From Symbiodinium natans (Eukaryota; Sar; Dinophyceae; Suessiales; Symbiodiniaceae): a DNA stretch of 64,000 nucleotides. Positions 21,908 through 32,000 of this stretch are shown one piece after another. The position numbers and the translations under genes were made by a program. How positions within the stretch are numbered: position 1 is the stretch's first letter; every line of letters starts with the position of its first letter. The notes beneath the pieces were generated by a model that made no database searches, had not been told where the DNA came from, and saw nothing but the letters and a program-made list of their open reading frames with translations. The stretch is from the NCBI GenBank assembly GCA_905221605.1, contig CAJNDS010002457.1:947501-1011500 (forward strand). Direction: 5' to 3'.

Positions 21908-22404
21908 ATGGCTGATCCTCTGCCAGAGCGCAGACCTGGAGCGCTTCCGGGAGAACCCGATTCCATTGAGAGGGCAGATGCTTGCGACGCAGACCTCCCA
22001 AGCCGAGTGCGTCTTGTTCCTGCCCTGGACTTGCCTCCATCACCACTTGCCTCACCCGAGGCTCAGCCGAACTGGACCTCGAGACTAGCTGTTCGCCGTC
22101 GTGGCCGCCTCCAGTGGAATACAGGATCAGCAACTTCCCGGGAGGCGCGCGATACAGATGTGATCCACTGGCGGCGCTTGAAACGAGGATTGCAGGAGGG
22201 GAGGGTGCATGATCACTTCACCTGGTCTGAAGAGGACGAACTGGGCCGCGGTGCCTTTGGTCGGGTGTTTCGTGGGAAGAGCTGCTACAACAGCACGAAA
22301 AGTGTCGCCATCAAGCAGATGTCCAGAAGCTCCATCGCAGATGTCGGCAAACTGTGGTCCGAAATCAACATCCTGGCTGACCTAGACCATCCCAACATCC
22401 TACG
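21908..22404 (+). CDS. CDPK: CDPK exon 1
   Basis: ATG through the glycine loop and VAIK to HPNIL. It ends at a GC donor lying in the left TSD of a family G introner. Confidence 0.85.
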
Positions 22405-25378
22405 GCTTCTTGGTAGGTGAGTGAGTACTCTTTACACTTTACTCTTTGGGATACTCTAACCCCCTATAGAGCTGAAAGTGTACACCTTTTTTGGGGGCTT
22501 ATGAACTCAGCAACTAAGGTTTTTGGAGGCATATGAAGATCGCCGCAGCTTCTACATCGTAACGGAAGCATGTCTAGGAGGGAACCTCGTGGAATGGACA
22601 GAGCAGCTGAAAGGGCAAGGCAGTGCCATCTGCAGAATTGCACATGAAGTCACTGGAGTTCTTGCCCATTGCCATTCAAGAGGTGTTTGTCACAGAGACT
22701 TAAAGCTCGAGAACATTCTTTTCCTCCGCTGTTCCCTGGATTCGCCCATTCGCGTCGCTGACTTCGGCCTCTCCAAGCAATGCTCAGGCAGCTTAGAAGT
22801 AGAGCATGCAACCTTTAACTTTTTGTTGGTAATATAATCCCCTTAGAATCCCAAAAGGTGAGCCTTTAGTTCCTCTAGGTACTGGACAAGTAACCTAAAC
22901 CCTAAACCCTCAACCCTAGTCCTTTAGTTCCCCAAAGTACTGGACAACTCAGGCAACATCTCGTCGATGAGGCTTCAGTGGAGGAAGGCACGAGCGGCAG
23001 CTTTGCTTCGCCAAGAATCGAGCAGTTTAACATATATTTCTTGATGGTTTTTTAGGAACAACAAAGCCTAGCACTTCTTTTTCCCGAACTTCCTCGGTTA
23101 TTGTAGGAATAGCAAAGTTTAACCTTTCTCATTCTTCCCTTGTTTTTCTGGCCAAGCGCCAGGCAGCGCTTGGAGGAGGCTTCGAACATGGCTTGGAGCC
23201 TCGCCCTCCTCCTCCGAGGCAGGCCGCACCGGCGGCAGCGGAAGCTTGCTCGGGCCCGCGCGTCTTGGTAGTTTAGGGCTTAGGGTTTTAGGGTTTAGGG
23301 TTTAGGGTTTAGGGTTTAGGGTTTAGGGTTTAGGGTTTAGGGTTTAGGGGTAGCCCAGTGGTACCCTTTACCCTTTTTTTTTGGGATCTGGGTTCCCTTA
23401 AAACAAGCAAGAAAAAGGGTGCCCTGATTTTCGTATGGTTACTGGCCTGCTAAGGTGTCAGGCGCTTGCCCAACGCATCCCTGGTGAGAATCTGACTTCG
23501 CCAATGGTATAACCTTTAAGCTTTGCTGGGGGTTTCCTTATTTAGTGGGAGTTATTAAGCACGCTACGCAGGCAAATAATATTTGAACTTTTGAGCTTTT
23601 CTGAGGTTTCCTGAGTTAGAACAAGGACCAACAGTTTGAACCCTTTAAGCCTTTTATGGGGTTTCCTTCGTTCGTAGCAGAAAGTCTAGCATTTTTTCTC
23701 TGACTGTTTGGAGAAGTAAGGAATTCAATCTGTTGCAGGAACACCGCAATACATGGCACCGGAAGTTGTAAACATGCTGCACAGGAAGCTCAAGCAAGCT
23801 GAGCCGGAGGCAGAGACTTAGGGGTACTTGGAAGTAGCTTTTTTCAATGTTTTGGGTACTTTTTTTTGTTTTTTTCCTTTTTTGTGCTGGGGTTCCGAGT
23901 TTTCAGTATAGGATACTGGTACGAGTACAAAGAAAGCCAGCAGCAAGTTTCCCGACTTTTACGACCTTCGCTGCGACGTCTGGTCGCTGGGCGTGTGCAT
24001 CTACACCCTCCTGCATCTATCTCCCCCTTGGGAATTATTTTCTATATTTTTGTTTATATAAAAACCCAAGAGGGTATAAACAATATTGTTTTTATTCAGG
24101 TTCTAAGGGGAGTATAGGCATGGAGAGCACCCTTACAGCATTGAAGATGTGAGCGCGCTCGTGGCAGAAGACCTGCCGTTGCCCCCCTTGCAGCGAGGGT
24201 GTGCGCAGTTTTCGGAATCGTCGGAAGACTTTGTCAGGTTCGGGACCCAAAAAGGATATAAACATAAGCGTTTTCTAGGGAGATCCCTACCTTTTTGGGC
24301 TTCATTATAAGGGGGTTTATGTGGGGATATCCCTATCCTATTTTTTGCTTATGTGCGCTTTTGGTGCCCTATCAGGCAGTGCTTGCAGGTGGACTTTCGG
24401 AGGAGACCTGCTGCGGAGAGGCTTCTGCGCCATGCTTGGTTTAGTGATGGCTACCCCCCAGGCCCAACTTGCGGCCCAACCCCACACTCCAGCTCCACAA
24501 TCGCGTCCAAGCTGCGCGCTTTCGCCCGGCTGTCCAAATTCAAGAGGGCGGCCCTCTTAGCAGCTGCGCGCAACCTGGGCTCCTACGAGCATGAGGACTT
24601 GGTAGCCCACTGGTACCCTTTACCCTGCCTTTACCTTTTTTTTGGGGGGGGGGGGTTTTGGGCTCCCTTTATAAAGTATAGCCAAAAAAAAGGGCGCCCT
24701 TATTATAATATGGTTACTGGGCTGCTAAGAGGAGCTGCGGCGGATCTTCCACAAGGTCGATGTGCAGAACAAAGGCGAAGTCCCATTGAGCGAGCTCATG
24801 GAATATCTGACATTCGCACCGGCCTCGCCGACTTCTGGGCACCAATGGGTTGCCGACGCGGTTCGCGTGCTCGACGCCGAGTGCAAAGGCACCATTGCCT
24901 ACACCGAGTTCTTGGCCGCCATCATGGACCACAACATTGAAGACAGGAAGTTCGGTGGGCCCTTGGGAGATTTTGTCTATTTGCCCTTATTGGGTTGACA
25001 AGGATCAGCATGTAGGAGTGCACCATAAACCCCAAACCCTAGCCAACCGAGGAAAGACCTGGCACTGGCAGCCTTTCGCGGTTTCGACATAGATGGGGAC
25101 GGCACAGTGAGTCGCAAGGAGATGGAGCATGTCATTGAGAACAAGGAGGGGGGTTTAGGGTTTAGGGTTTAGTCAATCATTCCCGGCCGACTCCCCAAGC
25201 CCGGATGCAAAAAGGGTTTAGGGTTTAGGGTTATTTAGGAGACCCCAATAAGGTACCCCCTAATTTCGGAAACCCCTCCAAGGATGGCAAGTTACTACAC
25301 AATCTCGACCTACTCGAGAAATCTGACGAGGGGGAAATTGACTTTGAAGAGTTCGTCATGCTCCTGCGCAGTGGTTGA
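21908..25378 (+). CDS. CDPK: Calcium-dependent protein kinase (CDPK)
   Basis: Serine/threonine kinase fused to EF hands, so calcium-activated signalling is expected. Kinase motifs in order: glycine loop GRGAFGRV, lysine VAIKQM, HPNILR, HRDLKLENILF, DFGLSK, GTPQYMAPEVV, DVWSLGVCIYTLL and RRPAAERLLRHAWF. After a junction helix come four EF units: VDVQNKGEVPLSEL and LDAECKGTIAYTEF (degenerate), DIDGDGTVSRKE (canonical) and KSDEGEIDFEEF (degenerate), then TGA. Proposed exons: 21908-22404, 22519-22803, 22953-23024, one unresolved in 23163-23270, 23739-23812, 23912-24031, 24118-24237, 24376-24595, 24732-24946, 25052-25145, 25283-25378. Most junctions restore the conserved kinase reading with GT, GC or GA donors and AG|G. 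The start is the first ATG in frame, and TTACAG just upstream could be a trans-splice acceptor. The N-terminal 100 residues have no known domain. Confidence 0.88.
22409..22518 (+). mobile_element. Introner family G inside CDPK
   Basis: CTTGGTAGGTGAG at the left, CTCAGCAACTAAG at the right (inverted repeats); flanking GCTT/GTTT is a one-mismatch TSD. Removal restores HPNILR..LEAYED. Confidence 0.85.
22519..22803 (+). CDS. CDPK: CDPK exon 2
   Basis: Encodes LEAYEDRRSFYIVTEACLGG through HRDLKLEN to DFGLSK. GC donor at 22804. Confidence 0.88.
22804..22952 (+). other. CDPK intron with a telomere-like tract flanked by a duplication
   Basis: CCTTTAGTTCCTCTAGGTAC plus TGGACAA (22862-22888) recurs at 22921-22947 on the far side of a short CCCTAAA tract. 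GC...CAG|G boundaries give VEQHLVDEAS. Confidence 0.55.
22953..23024 (+). CDS. CDPK: CDPK exon 3 (activation-loop insertion, probable)
   Basis: Encodes HLVDEASVEEGTSGSFASPR, an unusual insertion between DFG and GTPQYMAPE. GT donor at 23025. The phase to the next sure exon requires another small exon, possibly in 23163-23270. Confidence 0.5.
23025..23738 (+). other. CDPK intron region: fragments, family A copy, degenerate repeats
   Basis: Holds repeated blocks like GGTTTCCTTATTTAGTGGGA and CTTCCTCGGTTATTGTAGGA (23030-23140, 23510-23720), a GC-rich possible exon (23163-23270), a TTTAGGG tract (23281-23348) and a family A copy (23351-23455). Ends TTGCAG|G. Confidence 0.5.
23351..23455 (+). mobile_element. 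Introner family A, copy 2
   Basis: TAGCCCAGTGGTACCC left, GGTTACTGGCCTGCTA right. Its left side abuts a TTTAGGG tract. Confidence 0.75.
23739..23812 (+). CDS. CDPK: CDPK exon (APE motif)
   Basis: Encodes GTPQYMAPEVVNMLHRKL and a short tail. GA donor at 23813 in the left TSD (GAGA) of the next introner. Confidence 0.85.
23817..23911 (+). mobile_element. Introner, CTTAGGGGTACTTGG family, inside CDPK
   Basis: Flanked by GAGA/GATA. The last bases are CAGTATAG, then the exon. Related copies at 61013-61110 and 62490-62628. Confidence 0.75.
23912..24031 (+). CDS. CDPK: CDPK exon (DVWSLG)
   Basis: Encodes SSKFPDFYDLRCDVWSLGVC and IYTLLHLSPPW. The 3' boundary is uncertain by one or two bases. Confidence 0.82.
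24118..24237 (+). CDS. CDPK: CDPK exon (kinase subdomain X)
   Basis: Encodes HGEHPYSIEDVSALVAEDL and on to ESSEDFV. The upstream intron (about 24032-24117) ends ATAG|G; a GT donor follows within the repeat TCAGG. Confidence 0.8.
24238..24375 (+). mobile_element. Introner inside CDPK flanked by TCAGG
   Basis: The direct repeat TCAGG lies on both sides; inner ends GGGACCCAAAAAGG and CGCTTTTGGTGCCC are imperfect inverted repeats. Canonical GT-AG splicing gives EDFVRQCLQVDF. Confidence 0.75.
24376..24595 (+). CDS. CDPK: CDPK exon (kinase C-lobe end, junction domain)
   Basis: Encodes QCLQVDFRRRPAAERLLRHA to SYEHE, including FKRAALLAAARNL of the CDPK junction. Confidence 0.87.
24598..24728 (+). 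mobile_element. Introner family A inside CDPK, 5 bp TSD GAGGA
   Basis: CTTGGTAGCCCACTGGTACC left, GGTTACTGGGCTGCTAA right. GAGGA at 24593-24597 and 24729-24733. GA-AG splicing yields HEELRRIFHKVD. Confidence 0.9.
24732..24946 (+). CDS. CDPK: CDPK exon (EF hands 1 and 2)
   Basis: Encodes ELRRIFHKVDVQNKGEVPLS and LDAECKGTIAYTEFLAAIMD. GA donor at 24947. Confidence 0.87.
25052..25145 (+). CDS. CDPK: CDPK exon (EF hand 3)
   Basis: Encodes AAFRGFDIDGDGTVSRKEME, the one canonical EF loop. Intron ends share AGGAA; GA donor. Confidence 0.88.
25283..25378 (+). CDS. CDPK: CDPK last exon (EF hand 4)
   Basis: Encodes LLEKSDEGEIDFEEFVMLLR and stops at TGA. Acceptor CCAAG|G after an intron with two TTTAGGG tracts. 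Confidence 0.85.
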   Translation, partial: DGKLLHNLDLLEKSDEGEIDFEEFVMLLRSG

Positions 25379-27040
25379 TGCTAACCTAAGGTTGCAACCT
25401 TACCTCTGCCAACCATGAGCTGTTGCAAGGCAGTGCAAAATGGCCCTTTCGCATCCCGTTTCTTGCGCGCGGGGTAGAGACCTCAAGTGGTTTAGAGTTT
25501 AGGGTTTAGGGTTTAGTGTTTAGGGTTTAGGGTTTAGGGTTTCTGGCTACTTGCTGGTTGAGGGTTTCCAGGGCTTGCTATTAAGGAATCCGCCAGCTAT
25601 GTGTGCTGGCGTGCTGTCGCTCCTTGTCCCACGGAGCGCCCAACAAGTTGCTTGCCTCCCTAAACCCTAAACCCTCAACCCTAAACCCTAAACCCTAAAC
25701 CCTACACCGCGCTTTGAGTTTGATGAAATCTGGATTGGGGACCTCGAGGCCGAAGCGGGGACTTTTTAGTGTCGGTGTTGAAGGTCAGAGTGTTTGTTTA
25801 GGGTTTAGGGTTTAGGTTTTAGGGTTTAGGGTTTAGGGTTTAGGGTTTAGGGTTTAGGGTTTAGGGTTTAGGTTTTGGTTCTGGGTCCGGCCAGGACATC
25901 ATAGCCCGGATGCAAAAAGGGTCTTGGTTCAAAACCAGCTTAAGGTTTTCGAGATGCTCAAGCTCGTACGAACTTGCATGCGCAGGAATGGTTGAGGTGT
26001 GGAACCCACAAGGCGACAGCTGGACTCAGGCATCGTGTTCAGTTTTCTGAGAGCAGGGTGCACTATTGGTCGGAACCCTAGATCCCAAAACCCTAAAACC
26101 TTAGACCCTAAAACCCGAGACCCCAGAAACCCTGGTGTCACTATCTTTGTCGCTTAACCCTAAACCCTAAACCCTAAACCCTGGTCGCTTTGGGTTTATG
26201 GTTTAGGGTGGCTCATCCGAGTTCCTTTCTGAAGGCCGCGGCAGCGCTCTCTTCGCCAGATCACCGGTCACTACGGAGGTCGGACAGACCCTCGGCAGAC
26301 CAGCTGTGAACTGAGCCCTAAACCCTAAACCCTAAACCCTAAACCCTAAACCCTAAACCCTAAACCCCCTTCCGCCCTTCCCTGGAGTCCTCTTTCATTT
26401 CGAAACGGCGATTGTTTGTTTTCTGCACACCCTGCCGAACCTCCACCCCTCCCCCCATCCCCAAGCCCTCCCCCAGGTTTAGGGTTTGGGGTTGAGGGTT
26501 TAGGGTTTAGGGTTTAGGTTTTCACCTCTAAGCCTTTTGAGAGGCGAAAGCCAACAAGCCCAATGGCCTTAGATGCATACGTAGTGAAAACTGGGCGGTT
26601 CGTCGTGCCTGTCTGTCCAGAAATACAAGGAGAGGCCCCCTTACTCTACAAACCATAGTTCAGCGAGGTATAGCCTAAGTTAGGATCCTTATAACCCAAT
26701 TTAGGGTGCTTAGTAGTTCTGCTACTAAGGGACCCTCCTTGTACCGCCTAACACCGCAAACCTTAAACAATAGCAAGAGAACAGACCAGTTGCCACATCT
26801 CACTAAGAGGCAACATCCCACGTGGGGAAGGACAGTAAATAGCTAGGTGACGATATGTGACAACCCTACGATACTAGCGTGTCATGCTTCCCCTGCCCCT
26901 GGCTGAGGGTTGAAGCGCTCTTTTACAGTGATCTTGAGCATAGGGCTTAGGGCTTAGGGTTTAGGGTTTAGGGTTTAGGGTTTAGGGTTTAGGGTTTAGG
27001 GTTTAGGGTTTAGGGTCTTTTTGTTTTTCTTTCTGATTTC
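25379..27040. other. Spacer with tracts, a family B copy and weak islands
   Basis: Telomere-like tracts at 25490-25545, 25800-25870, 26315-26368 and 26940-27015; family B copy at 26624-26743. Islands at 25706-25767 (FEFDEIWIGDLEAEAG), 25890-26040 and 26208-26300 are open in several frames. No gene claimed. Confidence 0.4.
26624..26743 (+). mobile_element. Introner family B, complete copy
   Basis: TACAAGGAGAGG left, CCTCCTTGTA right, core TAAGTTAGGATCCTTATAAC. Confidence 0.78.
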
Positions 27041-27663
27041 GGTTCAGGGCCCTGCGGCCGCCACGGTGGACATCTGTTCAGTAAGCCTAAACCCTAAACC
27101 CTAAACCCTATATGGCATGGCATCCTGCAAAGGTCGGAAGGCATTGGCAGCCGCCTCCGGATACTGGCCTTGGGCTCTGTGGATGGGCAGAGGTCCGTTT
27201 TGGGGTTTCGGGTTTAGGGTTTAGGGTTTAGGGCAGTTTAGTGTTTGGGGTTTGGGGTTTGGGGGGTTGGGTTTTGCGGCTTCGGGTTCCCATAGAGTTA
27301 GATGGCACCCAAGGAATACTCAAAAGATCTATCTACTGTATCTCTATCTATATTCGTGCGTGCGAAGCAAGTTAGGTCATACTGACTAGGGACGAGAAAC
27401 TAGTGACGAGAGTGATATTTGAGTTTTTTGAAGCGATATCATTCCCTAAACCCTAACCCTAAACCCTAAACCCTAAACCTTAATGGAAGCTGGGCTGGCG
27501 TGCCGGTGGGACAGCGCCGGCCTCTTGTGATCCAGCGCTCAACGTCCAGCAGCTTGCTATAGTTGGTTTAGGGGCTTGGGCCTAGGGCTTATAAGGGTTT
27601 AGGGCTCCAGGTCTACGATTGGAAACTAAACCCTGGGTCTATCTCTGGGCTTCTGGTTCGCGC

Positions 27664-27948
27664 GAATCTGTGCCCGGGCAGAGTTCGCAGACCTCGTGGA
27701 AGCCCTTTTTGACGTAGTAGGGGTTATGGGGACTGCAATAGGGCTTCTTAGGGGATACTATGTAGACTTACTAAGTCAAAACAGAGCTTTGCAGCAGGTG
27801 CATGAAATTTACGCAAATGCTCTGTGTTCTCACGTTGAGATGCAAACCATGCTCCCCGCTTACAATGCTTACAATGCAACATCTCCGGTGGTGCTCTGTA
27901 TTTGTGAGCCGCACGAGCCTGAATATCTAGCTCAGCCCGATGGATGAT
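27664..27948 (+). CDS. Possible upstream exon(s) of the helicase, split by an introner
   Basis: ARAEFADLVE (about 27674-27703) and VHEIYANALCSHVEM onward are interrupted by an inverted-repeat element (about 27704-27785, CCCTTTTTGACGTAGTAGGG left, CTTACTAAGTCAAAACAG right). GC-AG|G removal keeps frame. The minus strand is also open here and shows a C2H2-like CKHC...H....H pattern, so strand is uncertain. Confidence 0.35.
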
Positions 27949-28519
27949 GAGCACAAAAGGGAGCCCACATTTTGCACGTTTGCACATTTCTCTGACGCAG
28001 GCCGGTAGCGACTCTCCTCTACCAGTTGCAGTGCCCCTATGGGTCCTTGTACTTTGGGGCCCAAGTATAGAACAATCAGGTACATGAACCCTATCCCTAA
28101 ACCCTAAACCCTAAACCCTAAACCAGTGCATGGACCCTTAGGGTGCTAGGGCGACCTTCGAATAGGATCACGCCTCCGGAAGGCTTTGCTCTACGCGCAG
28201 CTTCCGCGCGCAGCAGCTGGACTCTACTTGTGCTTGCCCTGCTAGGGTTTAGGGTTTAGGGTTTAGGGTTTTGGGTTTAGGGTTTAGGGTTTAGGGTTAT
28301 AGGTAGAGTCATACCCTAATTTGGGTTTTAAGGATCCTATCTTTGGTGATATGTCCCTTAACCAAGTTGCCCACATGCAGTTCCGTACAAGCCATGGAGT
28401 ACTGTGGCAAGTTGGCGGCCATCCCCTGACCAGGGTGTCTTGCCAACCCCCTAAACCCTTAACCCTTAACCCTAAACCCTACACCCTAAACCCTTAACCA
28501 TAAACCCTAAACCCTAAAC

Positions 28520-28870
28520 CCCCGAAGCGTGGGAACAGGACAAGTACCTGGACGGCATCGGGACAGTGCTGCACGCACTCCTCCCGGCAAGTCGGCACGA
28601 AAGAACCCTAAACCCTAAACCCCAAACGACTTGGGTGGCCGATGCTTTCCTTGGGATGTTCCCCCCTTATACTAGCAGTCCTTACTAGGGATGATAATGG
28701 AGGTACTACAATCCCTTTTCAGGGCCGTTAGTATAAGGGCGAGCATCCCAACTTCCTACTATTATTGCAGCAAAACTCTTCAGGCCCTCTGGCAACACAT
28801 GAGCCGTGCACAATATCTGCCAAGTCAGGGCCAAAGCCTGTTCAGTTCTCACAGCCCTCCCCTAAACCCC
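28520..28870 (+). CDS. Probable helicase exons, split by a family C introner
   Basis: AWEQDKYLDGIGTVLHALLP (28523-28600) and TWVADAF + LLLLQQNSSGPLATHEP onward (28628-28650 and 28757-28870). The join across the introner keeps one open frame for about 45 codons. Assignment to the helicase is by position and strand only. Confidence 0.4.
28651..28752 (+). mobile_element. Introner family C, TSD TTCC
   Basis: TTGGGATGTTCCCCCCTTAT left, its inverse GGGCGAGCATCCCAAC right. TTCC at 28647-28650 and 28753-28756. Confidence 0.85.
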
Positions 28871-28998
28871 TAAACCCCGAAACCCCTACACCCCTAAACT
28901 CCTAAACCCGTAAACCCCTAAACCCCTACACCCCAAACCCCAAACCCCAAACCCTAAACCCCTCAACCCCCAAACCCCTCAACCCCAAACCCCAAACC
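28870..28998 (+). repeat. Degenerate CCCTAAA/CCCCAAA tract
   Basis: Mixed CCCCTAAA, CCCCAAA and CCCTACA units between helicase exons. Confidence 0.8.
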
Positions 28999-29002
28999 CT
29001 AC

Positions 29003-29091
29003 ACCCAAGTTTGTCTCAGCTCTGGACCCAAGGCCGTGCCGAATGGAAAGCTTTTCTTCTTCCCTTCGCATGAGCAGCTGCAGGAGTCTCA
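29003..29091 (+). CDS. Helicase exon (motif IV)
   Basis: Encodes SGPKAVPNGKLFFFPSHEQL. Confidence 0.72.
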
Positions 29092-32000
29092 AGCCCCCAT
29101 TCCCGCCCCCCCTCAATCCCTAAACCCTCAACCTCCAACCCTAAACCCTAAACCTTATACCCTATACCCTAGACCCTAAACCCAGTCCTGCATATGCCCT
29201 TGCAGCTTCGGGTTTCCCAATCATGGAAGATTGCCTTGCGCAGGGTTTGGGGTTTTGGGTTTAGGGTCTATAGGGTCTAGGGTCTAGGGTCTAGGGTTTA
29301 GGGTTTAGGGTTTAGGGTTTAGGGTTTAGGGTCCGGGCACCAAGCGTCCACAAGCCTGTTGAGCAGGATGCCGTGCGCCACTGGCGCCGCCGCGGCCTGC
29401 TGGATCGCCGCAAGGGTGGCGCCGAGCTCCTTTGCAGTATCCTCATTTCCTACGAGTTGCTTAAGAACCCCCCCCCCCCCCAACAAAAACAAAAACAACA
29501 AAAAAGCCAAAAGCCCTGAACCCTATAGGGGTGGCTGGTCCCTTTTTGGGGGGTGCCCTAAGAAATAGGTGCCGTACGAGATTAGGGACCCCAAAAGGGA
29601 CCATCATCATTTTGACAACCGCCCCTCTAACCCGAACCCTATACCGCACAAAGAAAGACCCAAACCCAGCCTTAGTAGCTGCATAAGCACACTTTACACT
29701 TTTTGGGATACGATAAACCCCTGTAGAACTGAAAGTGTACACTTTTTTTGGGGGGGCTTATGATTCAGCAACTAACCGTAAACCCTAAACCCCAAACCCC
29801 AAACCCCAAACCCAGCAAGGTTTCTTTGCGGCATCCCCGCGATGGTGGAGACCTCTGGACTCAGCAGCGAAGCACCTTGGGGAGGGTTTAGGGTTTAGGG
29901 TTAAGGGTTTAGGGTTTTTGGTTTAGGGTTTAGGGTTTAGGGTTTAGGGTTTAGGGTTTAGGGTTTGGGGACCAAAAAATGAGCCCTCAAATTGGGGTCA
30001 TCTACCTGACTACGATAGTCCCTATCTGAATTCAGCCATAACCCTAAGCCCTAAACCCTAAACCCTAAACCCTAAACCCTAAGCCCTAAGCCCTAAGCCC
30101 TAAGCCCTAAGCCCTAAGCCCTAAGCCCTAAGCCCTAAGCCCTAAGCCCTAAGCCCTAAGCCCTAGCCCTAAACCCTAGCCCTAAACCCTAAACCCTTTT
30201 ATTTTGGGGTTCTCTTCGGTCCCCGGAGGCATCTGCCGAACTGGTGGTGCAGTACCGGCATCCCGGCCAACTTTTTCGAAGTGGGGTCTTTATGATGGTC
30301 TGGGTTTAGGGTTTAGGGTTTAGGGTTTAGGGTTTAGGGTTTAGGGATTAGGGTTTAGGGTTTAGGGGTTAGGGTTAGGGTTTAGGGTTTAGGGGTTAGG
30401 GTTTAGGGTTTGGGGTGAGATGTATATGAAGCAGGGCAGATATTAGCTGTTATTGGTGAGTGTATATAAGGTGTCTTTCTAATATTTGTGAGTGTATATA
30501 TTGGATGTCTTTTTGGGGATACACGTAATATAAACCTCACATAACCTCACTTCATATAGATATAGAGTTTCTAGTTCCTTATTTGGTTTTGGTAGGATTG
30601 TATAAGGGCTGTGTGTCAGGGAATGATAGAAATAGACACCCCCCCTAGCAATCTTCCTGTGAATTGTAATCGTATCCTAAGCCCTAAAACCCAAAACCCT
30701 AAATACCAAAGCCCTAAACCCTAAGCCCCTAAACCCTAAACGAAGGATGGCAGCCCGGCAGCCCCCTGGAGCAGCCCTGCTGGCCGTGATGCGCGGCCGC
30801 TGCGCCGAGGGCGCTGACTTCAAGGAGCCCGGGGGGGGGGCGGCTCTGTAGTGTTTAGGGTTAGAGGGGGTGGGTTTAGGGTTTAGGGTTTAGGGTTCAG
30901 GGTTTAGGGTTTAGGGTTTAGGGTTTTAGGGTTAGGGTTTTGGGTTTAGGGTTTAGGGCTTAGGGCTTGGGGCTTGGGGCTTGGGGCTTGGGGCTTGGGG
31001 CTTGGGTTTGAGAGCTGTCTGTGTGTCGGTTTCCCGAACTACACAGGGCTAACATTCTTCTGCGCCTTCGTTTTTCCATCCAGCTCTTACGAACATAAGC
31101 TGCCATGTCTTCTCTTGGTCACTCTGAGGCTTTAGGGCTTCGGTTTGGGATGCCCTCCTTGTACCCCGAGGACGAAGCTGCGAGAGCAGTTGTAGCGCCG
31201 AAGCTGCAGTGAGGACCGTAGGCAGTGCACACGGTAGGGGACCACTGTCCGGGTTTAGGGTTTTGGGTTTTGGGTTTTATGAGCATTCATTCCCAAAATG
31301 GCAACCTTTCTTCCCTTGTGTAGGAGCTCCCAACTCACTTTCTTCAAGTCGTGGCCGAGCCCGAAACCCTAAACCCCTAAACCCCTAAACCCTAGCGAAC
31401 CTAAACCCTAAACCCTAAACCCTAAACCCTAAACCCTAAACCCTAAACCCTAAACCCTAAACCCTAAACCCTAAACCCTAAACCCTAAACCCTAAACCCT
31501 AAACCCTAAACCCCAACCCTCAACCAGGTCGTGGGGGTGCCCTTCCCCAGCTTGGAGACCGAAGTGCAGCTGAAAATGGCATCTCGGAAGCCCAGTGGTG
31601 TCATTTTTTGTCTTGTTTGGCTTTAAGAAATTTAGGGTTTAATTGGGGATTTAGGGTTTTGGGTTTAGGGTCTAGGGAGTTTCGGGATTAGGGTTTAGCT
31701 TTTAGGGGTTGGGGTTGAGGGTTCAGGGTTTGAGGGTTTAGGGGGTTCAAAGGGGCTCCGGGGGGTTTAGGGGGTTTGGGGGGGTTTAGGCGTTCGGGCT
31801 TCAGGAAACCCACCGAAAGGAAAATTGCAGGCTTCCCCTCTGATATCGTAGTGGTAGGCTGATACGTTGCCAAGAGTCAACTTTTTGCTGCACTCTGGGA
31901 CTGGACAAGTAGGTTATGTGACGCGTTCGATCCACAGTTCATCTACCTACAAGCTCTATAAGCTTGGTAGCTCAGTGGTGCCCTTTACCCGTTTTTTTTT

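Noticed and set aside
22413-22518. Canonical GTAGGT donor inside the family G terminal repeat as the CDPK splice site
   Set aside because: Using GTAG within CTTGGTAG would add bases and shift the frame, destroying HPNILR..LEAYED. The TSD-based GC donor keeps it. The same test rejects GTAG in the P4H copies.
27748-27987. Minus-strand C2H2 zinc-finger gene
   Set aside because: The CKHC...H....H spacing is plausible, but the + strand is also open and joins across an introner, and the downstream helicase is on +. Left as an uncertainty note.
30040-30200. CRISPR-like array
   Set aside because: Regular spacing comes from a 7-base tandem repeat without spacers; eukaryotic context.
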